A stretch of DNA of 64,000 bases from Psychroserpens sp. NJDZ02 (GTDB taxonomy: Bacteria > Bacteroidota > Bacteroidia > Flavobacteriales > Flavobacteriaceae), in NCBI RefSeq assembly GCF_004843725.1, contig NZ_CP039451.1, positions 3,540,001 to 3,604,000 of the forward strand, written 5' to 3'. A model generated the notes under the pieces. It did not search any database. It was not told the DNA's origin and saw only the letters and a program-made list of their open reading frames with translations. Shown piece after piece: positions 31,766 to 40,537 of this stretch; the first letter of the stretch is position 1; every line of letters begins with the position of its first letter. A program made the position numbers and the translations under genes.

Positions 31766-34492
31766 CTAATTTACAAGGCTAAAATGACCTGTTTTAATAG
31801 AAATATTGTTGTTTTTGTCTGTTAGTTCAACTTTATACCAGTAGTCTGTCGATTGTAAAGGAGTTTCGTTGTATGTCCCATTCCAACCTTCTTGGTTGGA
31901 TTGTAGGTTCATTGTATGTAATAATTTCCCAAATCGGTTAAATATGTTTATATTAACTTTGTTGTAAAAACTATCTGATAGTCCATGTATTTTCCAGATA
32001 TCATTGTAGTTGTCTCCATTGGGGGTAATGTGATTTGGGTAGCCTATTAGCGATACTTCTGTTTGTATAGATGGCTCACAATTGTATTTATCTCTAACAT
32101 AAACAGTATATATGCCGGGGCTTAAGTTTTTGAAGATATGAAGGTTGTTACTGCTAAAATAGACGTAGTTGTCTATCGAAAATTCATATGAGCTATTACC
32201 ATCTATTAAAACAGATATGCTGTTGTTTTCAGCAACTATTTCATTAAAAGCAGGTGTTTCAGCATCAAGCACCTCAAAACTCTTAGAGAGTAGACAAACT
32301 ATGCCGTTTTGATTTTTACTAACTGTGATGGTGTATATGCCTGCACGATTAATCTCAAAAAGCCTATCTGTAGATAATATGTTTCCATTACTATCTTCCC
32401 AATGCCATGTATTGTTTGTGTTAAGACCATCAAGGATTATGGGATTTTGTCTATTATTTGTACAAATTGTATAACTGTCTTCTAAATCTATAGCAATACT
32501 ATCGTTTACAATTAGTTCTATAGGAGCGATACCAAAACATTCTTCTAAATCTGTTGTAATTTTAATCCAAATGGTTGTCGATACAGTGTCATAATAAAGA
32601 TGTATTGCATTAGTGTTTGTTTGGGCATCCTGTAGACTGGTGTAATACAGGAGAGTATAGTTTTCTGATAACCCAAACTGATTTCTAATAGCATTACTCT
32701 TAGTTCTTAAATTAAAAGTTCCTTGATTGTTTGATAATATGTCATCAGAATCTTCACAAACAACCATAGTATCAATAGGATCTAAAATCGTATACGATGT
32801 TTCTATAAAAAAAGAACTTATAGAGGAACAGTTATCAGGATTAATATTTTTTACAAATATTTGCTCAGGATTTTGTGTGTTTTCATAAATTTCAGAATGG
32901 TCTATGGGGTTTTCATTATTTTCTGCATCTAATAAAGAATTGTAAAACACTTGTTGAAACTCAATATCTCTCGGATTATCTATAAAACTAAAAGAATCAT
33001 TTAGGTTAAAAAAAGACGTTTGATCATTATCTATATCACAATTTGATATTGTTTGTCCTTCTGCCATTTGAGGTAAAGGAAAGACCTTTATTTGTTTGTA
33101 TACTGTTGTTAAGTCGTTATTGATTGAAATAGTGGCTTTTAATACATATTCGCCTGCTGTAGTATATTGATGGGTTGGAGTAGAGGTGCTAGATGTTGTG
33201 CCATCTCCAAAATCCCAAACTACTGAATCGATTTCATCATAGGCCTCAATAGAAAAATCAAAAATTTGGTCAACACATCTATCTTTAGTAATGATTCTGT
33301 TTCTAAAAAAGGAAGAAATAAAATTTGGTAGTCCTTTGTAGGAATTACCAGATTCTAAGTTTAGCGATAAAAGTTGAAAATCGACTTCGTGATCTTCGTT
33401 TCCGGGATCGTTTATTACGCTTATGGAATTAGAAGCCATTAAATCGTCACCATTATTAAAAAAATGAGAAACATAAATTTTACCATTAGTAGCTAATTGT
33501 AATGATCCATGAGAATAATCAGAAGAAGAATCTAATATAATTCTGTTATCTAAATCCTCTTCCTCTTCTTCTTGATTAGATATGTTTACCTTAAGTTGAA
33601 ATAAGAAGCTAGTTCCTGACGTGTGCCCTGTATAAAAAAAATGTTTAGAATCTTGAGAAAACTCTACGCCATAAGGTTTAATAGAAATTCCAAATAAATC
33701 GGTACTTATAGTGAAAAGATGAGTGAAACTTGAGTTTGCTATGTCAAAATGATAAAAATATAAATAACGGCCTTCATAATCTGCTACACAAACAGTTTCA
33801 CCATTTGGTGAAATTTTCATTGCACCAGATGCTGATAAAGTTGGTAATACAGTAGAGCGTGTTGATGGGTAAGTAAGTCCGTTTTCGGTTAAATTAAATA
33901 CGAAGAAGGTGTCCTTAATAGCATCAGGTAAAGCAGTAGCACTACCAAAAGCAATTATTTTGATTGCGTCATTTTGGTAATCATGTATGGCTGTGATTCT
34001 TTCGGTAGAAGAGCTATTTATTCTTGAGTTTTTAATTGTGACTTGTCCTAAAGGGGATTGGTCTGAAAACTCGACTATTGAATAAAATACTCCAGCGGTT
34101 AAAAGAGGATCTGTTCCTGGGGTAGATCGTGTGCAAAATATATAAAAAGTATTTTCATCACCAGGTTTTGGAACTATAATGGATGTTTGTGTGTTATTTG
34201 TATCTGATGCTAAGCCACTACCATTAGCCATTATTTCATGATTTTTATTCCAAACGGTAAATCCATTTGTATAAAATAGTAATTCGCCAGTTGGAGAAGA
34301 AATAGTTGAACAACCAGCAGGAGTATTAATGCTTCCATTGTTGAGTATTTCAACTGTTCCTTGATTAAAATCTATACCAGATTTATCTCCAAAGTACCAA
34401 TTGTTAGTTTCGTTTTGCGCTATGGCAAACGTTGATAATAAAAGGAGTATTACATTTAATAATACGGGTTTTTTTTTGAAAAGAAAATACAT
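31766..34492 (-). CDS. T9SS surface protein with PKD and gliding-type C-terminal domain
   Basis: The product is 908 aa from the ATG at 34492, which gives the signal peptide KKPVLLNVILLLLSTFAIAQ; the frame extends 29 codons upstream with a second hydrophobic stretch and is less likely. The N-terminal half (WYFGDKSGIDFN, SPNGETVCVADYEGRYLYFY) looks like a beta-propeller. A PKD domain (VVWDFGDGTTSSTSTPTHQY) lies near 430. The end, YPNHITPNGDNYNDIWKI to YWYKVELTD, is the gliding-motility-associated/type B T9SS sorting signal. It should be exported through the type IX system, whose regulator porX is also in this window. A decayed paralogue lies just upstream (34,640-36,390). Confidence 0.88.
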   Translation of the reverse strand: MYFLFKKKPVLLNVILLLLSTFAIAQNETNNWYFGDKSGIDFNQGTVEILNNGSINTPAGCSTISSPTGELLFYTNGFTVWNKNHEIMANGSGLASDTNNTQTSIIVPKPGDENTFYIFCTRSTPGTDPLLTAGVFYSIVEFSDQSPLGQVTIKNSRINSSSTERITAIHDYQNDAIKIIAFGSATALPDAIKDTFFVFNLTENGLTYPSTRSTVLPTLSASGAMKISPNGETVCVADYEGRYLYFYHFDIANSSFTHLFTISTDLFGISIKPYGVEFSQDSKHFFYTGHTSGTSFLFQLKVNISNQEEEEEDLDNRIILDSSSDYSHGSLQLATNGKIYVSHFFNNGDDLMASNSISVINDPGNEDHEVDFQLLSLNLESGNSYKGLPNFISSFFRNRIITKDRCVDQIFDFSIEAYDEIDSVVWDFGDGTTSSTSTPTHQYTTAGEYVLKATISINNDLTTVYKQIKVFPLPQMAEGQTISNCDIDNDQTSFFNLNDSFSFIDNPRDIEFQQVFYNSLLDAENNENPIDHSEIYENTQNPEQIFVKNINPDNCSSISSFFIETSYTILDPIDTMVVCEDSDDILSNNQGTFNLRTKSNAIRNQFGLSENYTLLYYTSLQDAQTNTNAIHLYYDTVSTTIWIKITTDLEECFGIAPIELIVNDSIAIDLEDSYTICTNNRQNPIILDGLNTNNTWHWEDSNGNILSTDRLFEINRAGIYTITVSKNQNGIVCLLSKSFEVLDAETPAFNEIVAENNSISVLIDGNSSYEFSIDNYVYFSSNNLHIFKNLSPGIYTVYVRDKYNCEPSIQTEVSLIGYPNHITPNGDNYNDIWKIHGLSDSFYNKVNINIFNRFGKLLHTMNLQSNQEGWNGTYNETPLQSTDYWYKVELTDKNNNISIKTGHFSLVN

Positions 34493-34639
34493 ATAGCGAT
34501 ATATTGTAATAATCAAAAAAGATACAATTTTAAAAATCAATATTAGTTTGGTGCTTAGTAAATTAACTAATTTTAACATTGTTTTGATTTATTTACGATG
34601 AATGCTAATGTAAAAGTCTAAAAAGACCAGTTTTAACAT

Positions 34640-36390
34640 AATTATTACTGTTCTAGTCTTTTTTATTTGAATCTAAATCTATAGTGTATAATAGTTTTCC
34701 ATATCTATTATAAATATCTATTGTTGCTTCGTTGTAAAAATTATAAGACAATCCGAAGATTTTCCAATAATCATTATAGGTATCTCCATTGGGGGTAATG
34801 TAGTTTGGGGCACCTATTATTGAAGGTTATTTTATTTTGATTTTTACTCACGGTTATATTCCGGCTTGATTTAGTTCAAAAAAATAATTTGTAGATAATA
34901 TATTTCCACTACTATCATCTTCCCATTGCCAAATGTTGTTGGACGTTAAACCATCAAGAATTGTAGGGTTATCTCTGTTTAAACTGCATATCGTGTAGCT
35001 ATCTTCTAAATTAATAGTAATGCGGTTGTTTACAATAAGCTGTATCGGGGTGACACTATAACACTCGTCCTAATCTGTTGTGATTTCCGCCATATAGTAG
35101 TTGATGTGCTATTGTAGTAGGCGTGCAATGAATTAGTGTTTGTTTGGGCGTCTTGCAAACTTGCGTAATACAATAAAGTATGACTGTCAGGTGGTTCAAA
35201 TTAATTTCTTGTGGCGTTACTTTTATTTCTTAAATTAAAGGTTCCTTCGTTATTTAATAGAATACCATTAGAGTCTTCGGAAACAATTATTGTCTCTAAA
35301 ACGGAGAAGGACGTTTCAATAAAAAAGAAGTTAATAGTATAGTAACCTTCGGGATTTATATTTTTAACAAAAATTTGCTGAGGATTTTCAATTGGAGATG
35401 TATTATTTTCAGCATATAAATAGGATCGATAAAATAATTGCTGGTAGTTAGTGTTTCCAAAATTATTGATAAAATCCGAGGCATCATAAAGATTAAAAAA
35501 GGATGTTTGATCACTGCAAGTATCGCAATTTAGATATAGTAAATCCATCTACCATATCCGATAAAGCAAATATTTTTGCTTGTTTGTAAGTGGTTGTTGT
35601 ATCGTTATTAATTGAAATAGTTGCTTTTACAATATATTCACCTGAATTACTATATTAGTGGTTTGGGTTAATAGTACTTGACGTGGTGTCGTCACCAAAT
35701 TCTCATAAAATAGAATCAATTATATCATAAGTATCATTAGAAAAATCAAAAGACTCGTTTACGCATTTGTCTTTTGTGATAATTCTATTTCTAAAAACGA
35801 AGGAATAAAATTGGGTAGCTCTTTATAGCTGTTTCCTGATTCTAGATTTAGAGATAATGATTGGTAATCGACTAAATCATATTAGTTTTTAGGATCACTA
35901 ATAACACTTATAAAGTTCGAGGAATTCAAAGTGTCAGAATCTTGATTTGTAAAAAAATTAGAAACATAAATTTTACCGTCAGAAGCTAGCTGTAATGACC
36001 CATATTCATAATCGTAAGATGTCTCAAGTATTGGTTCGAAAATTCTACTGTAGATTAAAAAAAACCTGCGGTTAATAGAGGTGAAGTACAGGAATTACTC
36101 TTGTACAGAAAATATAATAGATGTTTTGATCTCCTGGTTTTTGAATAATAATTGATTTTTGGTTATAATTTATATCTCGAGCTAGACCAAAACCCTTATC
36201 TATGACTTAGTGGTTTTTATTCCAAACTGTTACACCATTTGTATAGAAAAGTAAGGCTCCGGTGTTAGTTGAAATACTAGGGCAGTCTGCTGGCGTATTC
36301 ATACTTTCGTTATTGGCGACATTTTCATTTCCAAATATAAAATCAAGCCCTGCGTTTAAAAAAAAAACAATGATTAATCTCATTTCGAGA
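34640..36390 (-). pseudogene. Decayed paralogue of the T9SS surface protein
   Basis: Nucleotide similarity to 31766-34492 runs through the whole stretch in the same order. For example ATCTCCATTGGGGGTAATGT (about 34,782-34,801) matches the C-terminal NGD region of the intact gene, and GAAACATAAATTTTACC near 35,963 matches the propeller region. Frames are broken by many stops and indels; the longest piece (35,201-35,548, about 115 codons) keeps QIFVKNINPEG and TIIVSEDSNGILLN-like text. It is a tandem duplicate that has lost function. Confidence 0.85.
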
Positions 36391-36525
36391 CATTACATTT
36401 AGACTAAAAAAAATAGGACAAAAGCGATACTTTTACACTTCTTTCGCAAAACCACATAACACACCTGTTATTTTTGTAATATTTTAAGTATAGACTTAAG
36501 ATGTACAGAAATATATTGAAGGAAA

Positions 36526-36900
36526 TTAGTTTTTCTTACTAATCTTTTGATTCAGAAACTCTACAAGAAAAGAAAAAGCAATAGCGATATACAAATACCC
36601 CTTCGTTATGACGCCAACTGTATTGCCAAAAAGAAGTAGTGTGTGATGGTGTCCTGCCTCAGTAATTAGCATAAATCGAATCAGTATTAAAAAGGATAAG
36701 CCTAGTATTTGTATGCTGGGGTTGCTGTCTATAAAAAGTCTAATTTTATTAGCAAACACAATCATAATAACTATAGATGTAACAACAGCAATAATCATTA
36801 CAAGTAGGTCTCAACTTTTTCTCTAATTTAGGATGTTGATTTATAAAGCAAAAATAATCCTCCAAAAAATAAAATTAAGGCTTGCCAGCTTAATTCCAAA
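36526..36900 (-). pseudogene. Truncated, decayed terC copy
   Basis: The left part encodes NPSIQILGLSFLILIRFMLI and KGYLYIAIAFSFLVEFLNQK, near-identical to the C-terminus of the intact TerC at 38243-39028. The right part (about 36,808-36,895) matches DNA coding for the intact protein's middle, after an internal deletion of about 180 bases. The N-terminal third is missing, and the match stops at about 36,900 where the parC-tail copy begins. A HHHTLLLFG stretch replaces the intact HLSNTTFFG. Confidence 0.85.
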
Positions 36901-37042
36901 TGCATCTGAGGAAGAAGATCTACCTGAAAATATAGAAAATAAAGAAAAAAAACAAACTCCTACAATTAATAATAGCGCCAATGAAGATGATGATAATCAA
37001 GGGTTTGGTCTAGACGACAAAGGTCAAGTTACCTTGTTTTAA
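36900..37042 (+). pseudogene. Duplicated parC C-terminal tail
   Basis: The frame reads EEEDLPENIENKEKKQ ... NEDDDNQGFGLDDKGQVTLF and stops at 37,040-37,042. The acidic composition and the ending DDKGQVTLF mirror the parC end ESDDNGQAKLF at 31,746. An ATG at 36,833 joins it to antisense terC sequence, so the 69-codon open frame from there is a chimera, not a gene. It marks the start of the second copy of a tandem duplication. Confidence 0.75.
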
Positions 37043-37131
37043 GTGTTAACCTTTTCATAAAGTAAAAAAAAAATAAAACTGCATCTACAGCAATTACGTA
37101 GGTAAAGAAAAGAATAAAATATTTTATAATT

Positions 37132-38172
37132 ATGAAAACAACAAATTTAACAAAAACAGCAGCATTATCAATTTTGGTAGCAACGTCATTTTTTTCTTGT
37201 AGTGATGATGATAACGATGCAATTGAAATTAATGATGGTACACCAACATCAGTAGAATTATACACATCTAACAATGCAGATGGTAATATTACTGTTTATG
37301 ATGTTACAGATCAGTCTGCTGTTACTACTAAAACGTTAATTACTGCAGGTATTGCTGCGGATGGAGTGTACTATGATTCTACTAACGATTTTTTATTACA
37401 AGCCTCTAGAACAGATTTAGGTTTAGAAGGTTATAACAATACTAATAATTTAGTTTCTGGTAGTACATTAGCGGTAGATGTTAATGGTACTAATGATATG
37501 CAAAGTCCTAGAGAAGTTGCAGTAAACGGAAACTTTATAGTAGTTGCAGATAATGCAGATGTAGATGGTGATCTTTTAACGCCAGACGGAAGATTATATA
37601 TTTATACCAAAGAGGGTAACAACATTACATTACGTAATACAATTACAACATCTTTTAAATTATGGGGAATAACGTTTGATAACAACAATTTATACGCAGT
37701 AGTAGATGCAACTAATGAGTTAGCAGTGTTTTCAGACTTTTTATCTAACACTACAGACATGGCTTTAGCATCTTCTAAAAGAATTTTTGTTGAAGGAATT
37801 GTTAGAACTCACGGTTTAACTTTTGATGCTAGCTCTGATGTTATGATCTTAACTGACATAGCAGATGCAACAAATGGTCAAGATGATGGTGCTTTCCATT
37901 ACATCGAAAATTTTACTTCTAAATTTAATGGAGTTGCTAACGCTGGTGCTTTAAGTGCTGCACAACAAGTAAGAGTTTCTGGTGCATCTACATTATTAGG
38001 TAACCCAGTAGATGTCGCTTATGACTCAGCAACACAAACAGTTTATATTGCGGAAGCTGGAAATGGTGGAGGAAGAATCTTAGCTTTTAATAATTTTCAA
38101 GCAGGAGGTAATATCACGCCAATTTTAAACAATAGCTTAGCTGCAGCATCTGCGGTATATTTGTCTAAATAA
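37132..38172 (+). CDS. Lipoprotein with propeller-like repeats
   Basis: The product is 346 aa. Lipobox FFSCSDDDND (Cys23), followed by an acidic linker typical of surface-exposed Bacteroidota lipoproteins. The rest is beta-rich with repeated blocks such as GNFIVVADNADVDGD, WGITFDNNNLYAVVDATNEL, GLTFDASSDVMILTD and PVDVAYDSATQTVYIAEAGNGGGRIL, which look like blades of a beta-propeller (NHL/YVTN-like). A short leader follows the parC-tail copy. Codon use is neat and the gene looks highly expressed. It is followed by a bidirectional terminator. No ligand is suggested by the sequence. Confidence 0.82.
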   Translation: MKTTNLTKTAALSILVATSFFSCSDDDNDAIEINDGTPTSVELYTSNNADGNITVYDVTDQSAVTTKTLITAGIAADGVYYDSTNDFLLQASRTDLGLEGYNNTNNLVSGSTLAVDVNGTNDMQSPREVAVNGNFIVVADNADVDGDLLTPDGRLYIYTKEGNNITLRNTITTSFKLWGITFDNNNLYAVVDATNELAVFSDFLSNTTDMALASSKRIFVEGIVRTHGLTFDASSDVMILTDIADATNGQDDGAFHYIENFTSKFNGVANAGALSAAQQVRVSGASTLLGNPVDVAYDSATQTVYIAEAGNGGGRILAFNNFQAGGNITPILNNSLAAASAVYLSK

Positions 38173-38190
38173 TTAGATTCTAATTTATGA

Positions 38191-38224
38191 AAAAAAAAGA
38201 CCATCGAAAGATGGTCTTTTTTTT
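38191..38224. terminator. Bidirectional terminator
   Basis: A8 then GACCATC (38199-38205), loop GAAA, GATGGTC (38210-38216), then T8. It serves the lipoprotein gene (+) and terC (-), which converge here. Confidence 0.9.
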
Positions 38225-38242
38225 ATTTCTTCTATTTTCACT

Positions 38243-39028
38243 TTATTTCTTTTTACTTACTTTTTGATTAAGAAACTCTACAAGTAAAGAAAAAGCAATT
38301 GCAAAATACAAATACCCCTTCGGTATTGCGCCAACAGTATTACCAAAAAAAGTAGTGTTTGATAAGTGTGCTGCTTCAGTAATTAGCATAAATCCAATCA
38401 AAATTAAAAAGGATAAACCTAGTATTTGTATGCTGGGGTTGTTGTCTATAAAAAGTCTAATTTTATTAGCAAAAGCAATCATTATAGTTATCGAGATAAC
38501 AACTGCTATGATCATTAATATTAAATTGTAGTTATGGTGTTCTGATAAGCCATTAGTCATTCCTACAGCTGTTAAAATAGAGTCTATAGAGAAGATGAAG
38601 TCTAGGATTAATATCTGCACTATAGCTTGATTAAATGATTTTATAACCTTTCCTTTTATTTCGTCTTCATCATGTGTTGGCGTTTCTACTTTTTCTCTAA
38701 TTTCAGAGGTGGATTTGTATATTAAAAATAAACCTCCAAAAAATAGAATAAGGGCTTGCCAGCTAATTTCTAAATAAAGCCAGCTAAAATCTAATTTGTA
38801 AAAAGGTTCAGAAAGGCCAACTAAAAAAGACACAAAAAACAATAGAATAATACGTTGGACCATCGCTAATAATAATCCAATGTTAGTTACTTTAGAGCGT
38901 TGCTCTTCCGGAAGTTTATTGGCCGCAATAGATATGAATACAATATTATCTATTCCTAAAATTATTTCTAAAAACGTTAATGTGATTAATGCGAAAATAG
39001 CGTCGCTGGAAGTTATGAAGTCTAACAT
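38243..39028 (-). CDS. TerC family integral membrane protein
   Basis: The product is 261 aa with about seven membrane spans. It contains LEIILGIDNIVFISI near residue 20 and LDFIFSIDSILTAVGMT near 145, the two conserved acidic TerC motifs that probably form a metal-binding site in the membrane. Members export Mn or take part in tellurite resistance. Here Mn homeostasis is the more likely job, by family knowledge only. A truncated copy lies at 36526-36900. The lipoprotein gene at 39032 ends... upstream on the same strand, four bases away, suggesting co-transcription. Confidence 0.9.
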   Translation of the reverse strand: MLDFITSSDAIFALITLTFLEIILGIDNIVFISIAANKLPEEQRSKVTNIGLLLAMVQRIILLFFVSFLVGLSEPFYKLDFSWLYLEISWQALILFFGGLFLIYKSTSEIREKVETPTHDEDEIKGKVIKSFNQAIVQILILDFIFSIDSILTAVGMTNGLSEHHNYNLILMIIAVVISITIMIAFANKIRLFIDNNPSIQILGLSFLILIGFMLITEAAHLSNTTFFGNTVGAIPKGYLYFAIAFSLLVEFLNQKVSKKK

Positions 39029-39031
39029 GAT

Positions 39032-39406
39032 TTAATCTTTTTTATATGCAATTCCTTTTTGTTTATTAATTTCTCCAACATAAGAATATTCAAAAGTATA
39101 AGACGAATCTGTTGTCGTTAATATTTTTAAATGAACATCTTTGCGTTCTGCCATGTTTTTCGGGTTAATGGTTCTGTAAATAACTTCGCAATCATTAACC
39201 CATCTTACTTGAGAGCTGTCAATTTTACCATCGTAAATTTCGACTTGTAAGTTTTCGGTTCTTGTAAAAGTGGATTTATATATTTTGTCGGCTACTTTTA
39301 CTTCACTGTAAAATCGTCCTGTTTTAAAATCTTTGCATTTACGCTCGACATTGTAACAGCTAAATAATGTAGGCAATAATAATAGGTATAAAAATTTAAG
39401 TTTCAT
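39032..39406 (-). CDS. Small lipoprotein of the family often mislabelled 'DNA topoisomerase IV'
   Basis: The product is 124 aa from the ATG at 39406, which gives the signal MKLKFLYLLLLPTLFSC with lipobox Cys17; an ATG ten codons upstream is less likely. The motif ERKCKDFKTGRFYSEV and WVNDCEVIYRTINPKNMAE are conserved in Flavobacteriia. In databases this family is often labelled DNA topoisomerase IV, which I believe comes from its position near parC; nothing in the sequence supports an enzyme. It lies four bases upstream of terC on the same strand. Its closeness to parC was disturbed here by the insertion of duplicated DNA. Confidence 0.75.
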   Translation of the reverse strand: MKLKFLYLLLLPTLFSCYNVERKCKDFKTGRFYSEVKVADKIYKSTFTRTENLQVEIYDGKIDSSQVRWVNDCEVIYRTINPKNMAERKDVHLKILTTTDSSYTFEYSYVGEINKQKGIAYKKD

Positions 39407-39436
39407 CAGAAAAATGTTTATTACAAAATTAATCAA

Positions 39437-39785
39437 ATGTTTGTTTAATATTCTAAAATTTCAAGCTTTCTATAATTCGCGTATTTGAAAAATTTATGGA
39501 CTAGACTACGAATTCTTAAAATTTGAAAAATTCTAATGTCAACCATAAAAAAGGAATGTTGTTTAAAGATTTTAAATTTAATGTGTTTTTAGATCCTAAA
39601 TTATTTTGAAAAATAAAATTATTTAAAAAAAAATAGATTTTTGTAGGATTTTTGAAATTTTGTTTTTCGTTTCTGAAAAAAGAATTTTTAACAAAAAAAG
39701 TACAATTTTTAGTTTTGGTCATTTTTTGAAAGTTTTCTATTTTAATAATTTTTAAAAAAGAGTCAAAATACTTTTTGGTGTTTTA
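39437..39785. other. AT-rich intergenic stretch
   Basis: Very AT-rich, with many runs of A or T and repeated AAATTTT-like words. An open frame at 39516-39722 (minus) is Phe/Asn/Lys-only low complexity and is not counted as a gene. No hairpin terminator is clear. It separates the 39032 gene from the end of the XRE regulator. Confidence 0.5.
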
Positions 39786-40223
39786 TTACGAATTGTCATA
39801 ATTTGAAAAACTACCGTCGGAATAAAAAATGACGATGCGTTCAATAATTTTTCCATCGGAAGAATTTCGACTTATATTTTTTACTAATTCAGAATTTGGT
39901 GTATTTAGAGATTCTGTTTTTTCTGAATTTGAAAATAAGTTTTGGTCTTCATTTTTAGAAATAGGAGCCACTTGTTTTATGTCATTTTGGATTTCAGTTT
40001 TTGGAAATTCTCCTTTTCCATTCATCAACCAATACAATTCTACTTCCGGAAAAAAGGAGAGAACCTTCATTACAAATTCTAAACTAGGCTTATTTCTACC
40101 AGATAATATATGTGAAATACTAGAGCGTTGAACACCTATTTTTTCGGCAAAAGAAGACGCGCTTTCACTATAGTAATCGATGATTGTTTGTAGTCTTTTA
40201 GAGAATTCGGCGTTATTTATCAT
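39786..40223 (-). CDS. XRE-family transcriptional regulator
   Basis: The product is 145 aa. Helix-turn-helix at about 20-60: SSFAEKIGVQRSSISHILSG and NKPSLEFVMKVLSFF, typical of Bacteroidota XRE proteins with VELYWLMNGKGEF following. A long polar linker (70-120) and a short beta-like C-terminal segment (KIIERIVIFYSDGSFSNYD) complete it. It is divergent from the M14 peptidase gene, and the 314-base gap between them holds several copies of TTTACAnnTGTAAA; the nearest lies 4 bases before its ATG. Autoregulation is therefore likely. Confidence 0.88.
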   Translation of the reverse strand: MINNAEFSKRLQTIIDYYSESASSFAEKIGVQRSSISHILSGRNKPSLEFVMKVLSFFPEVELYWLMNGKGEFPKTEIQNDIKQVAPISKNEDQNLFSNSEKTESLNTPNSELVKNISRNSSDGKIIERIVIFYSDGSFSNYDNS

Positions 40224-40226
40224 AGT

Positions 40227-40523
40227 GATACAAATGTAAACAATTATAGTAAATATACAATGTTACAATTGTAAAATTTACAAAATGACTCATCAAATAG
40301 TGCTTGTATAGTGGGTTGTATTATTATAGTTTCGCTTTAACTTTAATGCTTTAAACTACTGAAATATAGTGTTTTATGTAATTATTTAACAATCAGTCAA
40401 TAAATTAGTATTTAGGCTGTGTTTATTTGCAGCGAATTCGATTTAGTTGTTTACAGAAGTAAATTACAATTGTAAATAATATTGTTTACAAATGTAAATA
40501 ACTATTTGGTTACATTTGTAAAC
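40227..40523. promoter_or_regulatory. Cluster of TTTACAnnTGTAAA operator-like palindromes
   Basis: Copies: ATACAAATGTAAAC (40228-40241), TTACAATTGTAAAA (40263-40276), TTTACAGAAGTAAA (40450-40463), ATTACAATTGTAAAT (40462-40476), TTTACAAATGTAAA (40485-40498), GTTACATTTGTAAAC (40509-40523), plus a half site at 40278. Two lie next to the regulator gene and four in a 75-base block before the M14 peptidase gene. Several are spaced about 22-24 bases apart, near two helical turns. The XRE protein is the obvious candidate to bind them. Confidence 0.75.
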
Positions 40524-40537
40524 GAAATAAAACACAC

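Noticed and set aside
35201..35548. 115-codon frame as a gene
   Set aside because: It is one surviving piece of the decayed T9SS paralogue, with similarity continuing on both sides past stops.
36526..36798. A small TerC-like gene
   Set aside because: It lacks the N-terminal third and conserved acidic motif and continues into a deleted, decayed copy.
36833..37042. 69-codon frame as a small gene
   Set aside because: It fuses antisense terC sequence to the duplicated parC tail; only the second part derives from a gene, and that part is a fragment.
39032..39406. Naming this gene DNA topoisomerase IV
   Set aside because: The product is a 124-residue lipoprotein without any topoisomerase motif; the label found in databases probably came from its position near parC.
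39516..39722. 68-codon minus-strand frame
   Set aside because: Low-complexity Phe/Asn/Lys composition in an AT-rich spacer and no similarity to anything recognised.
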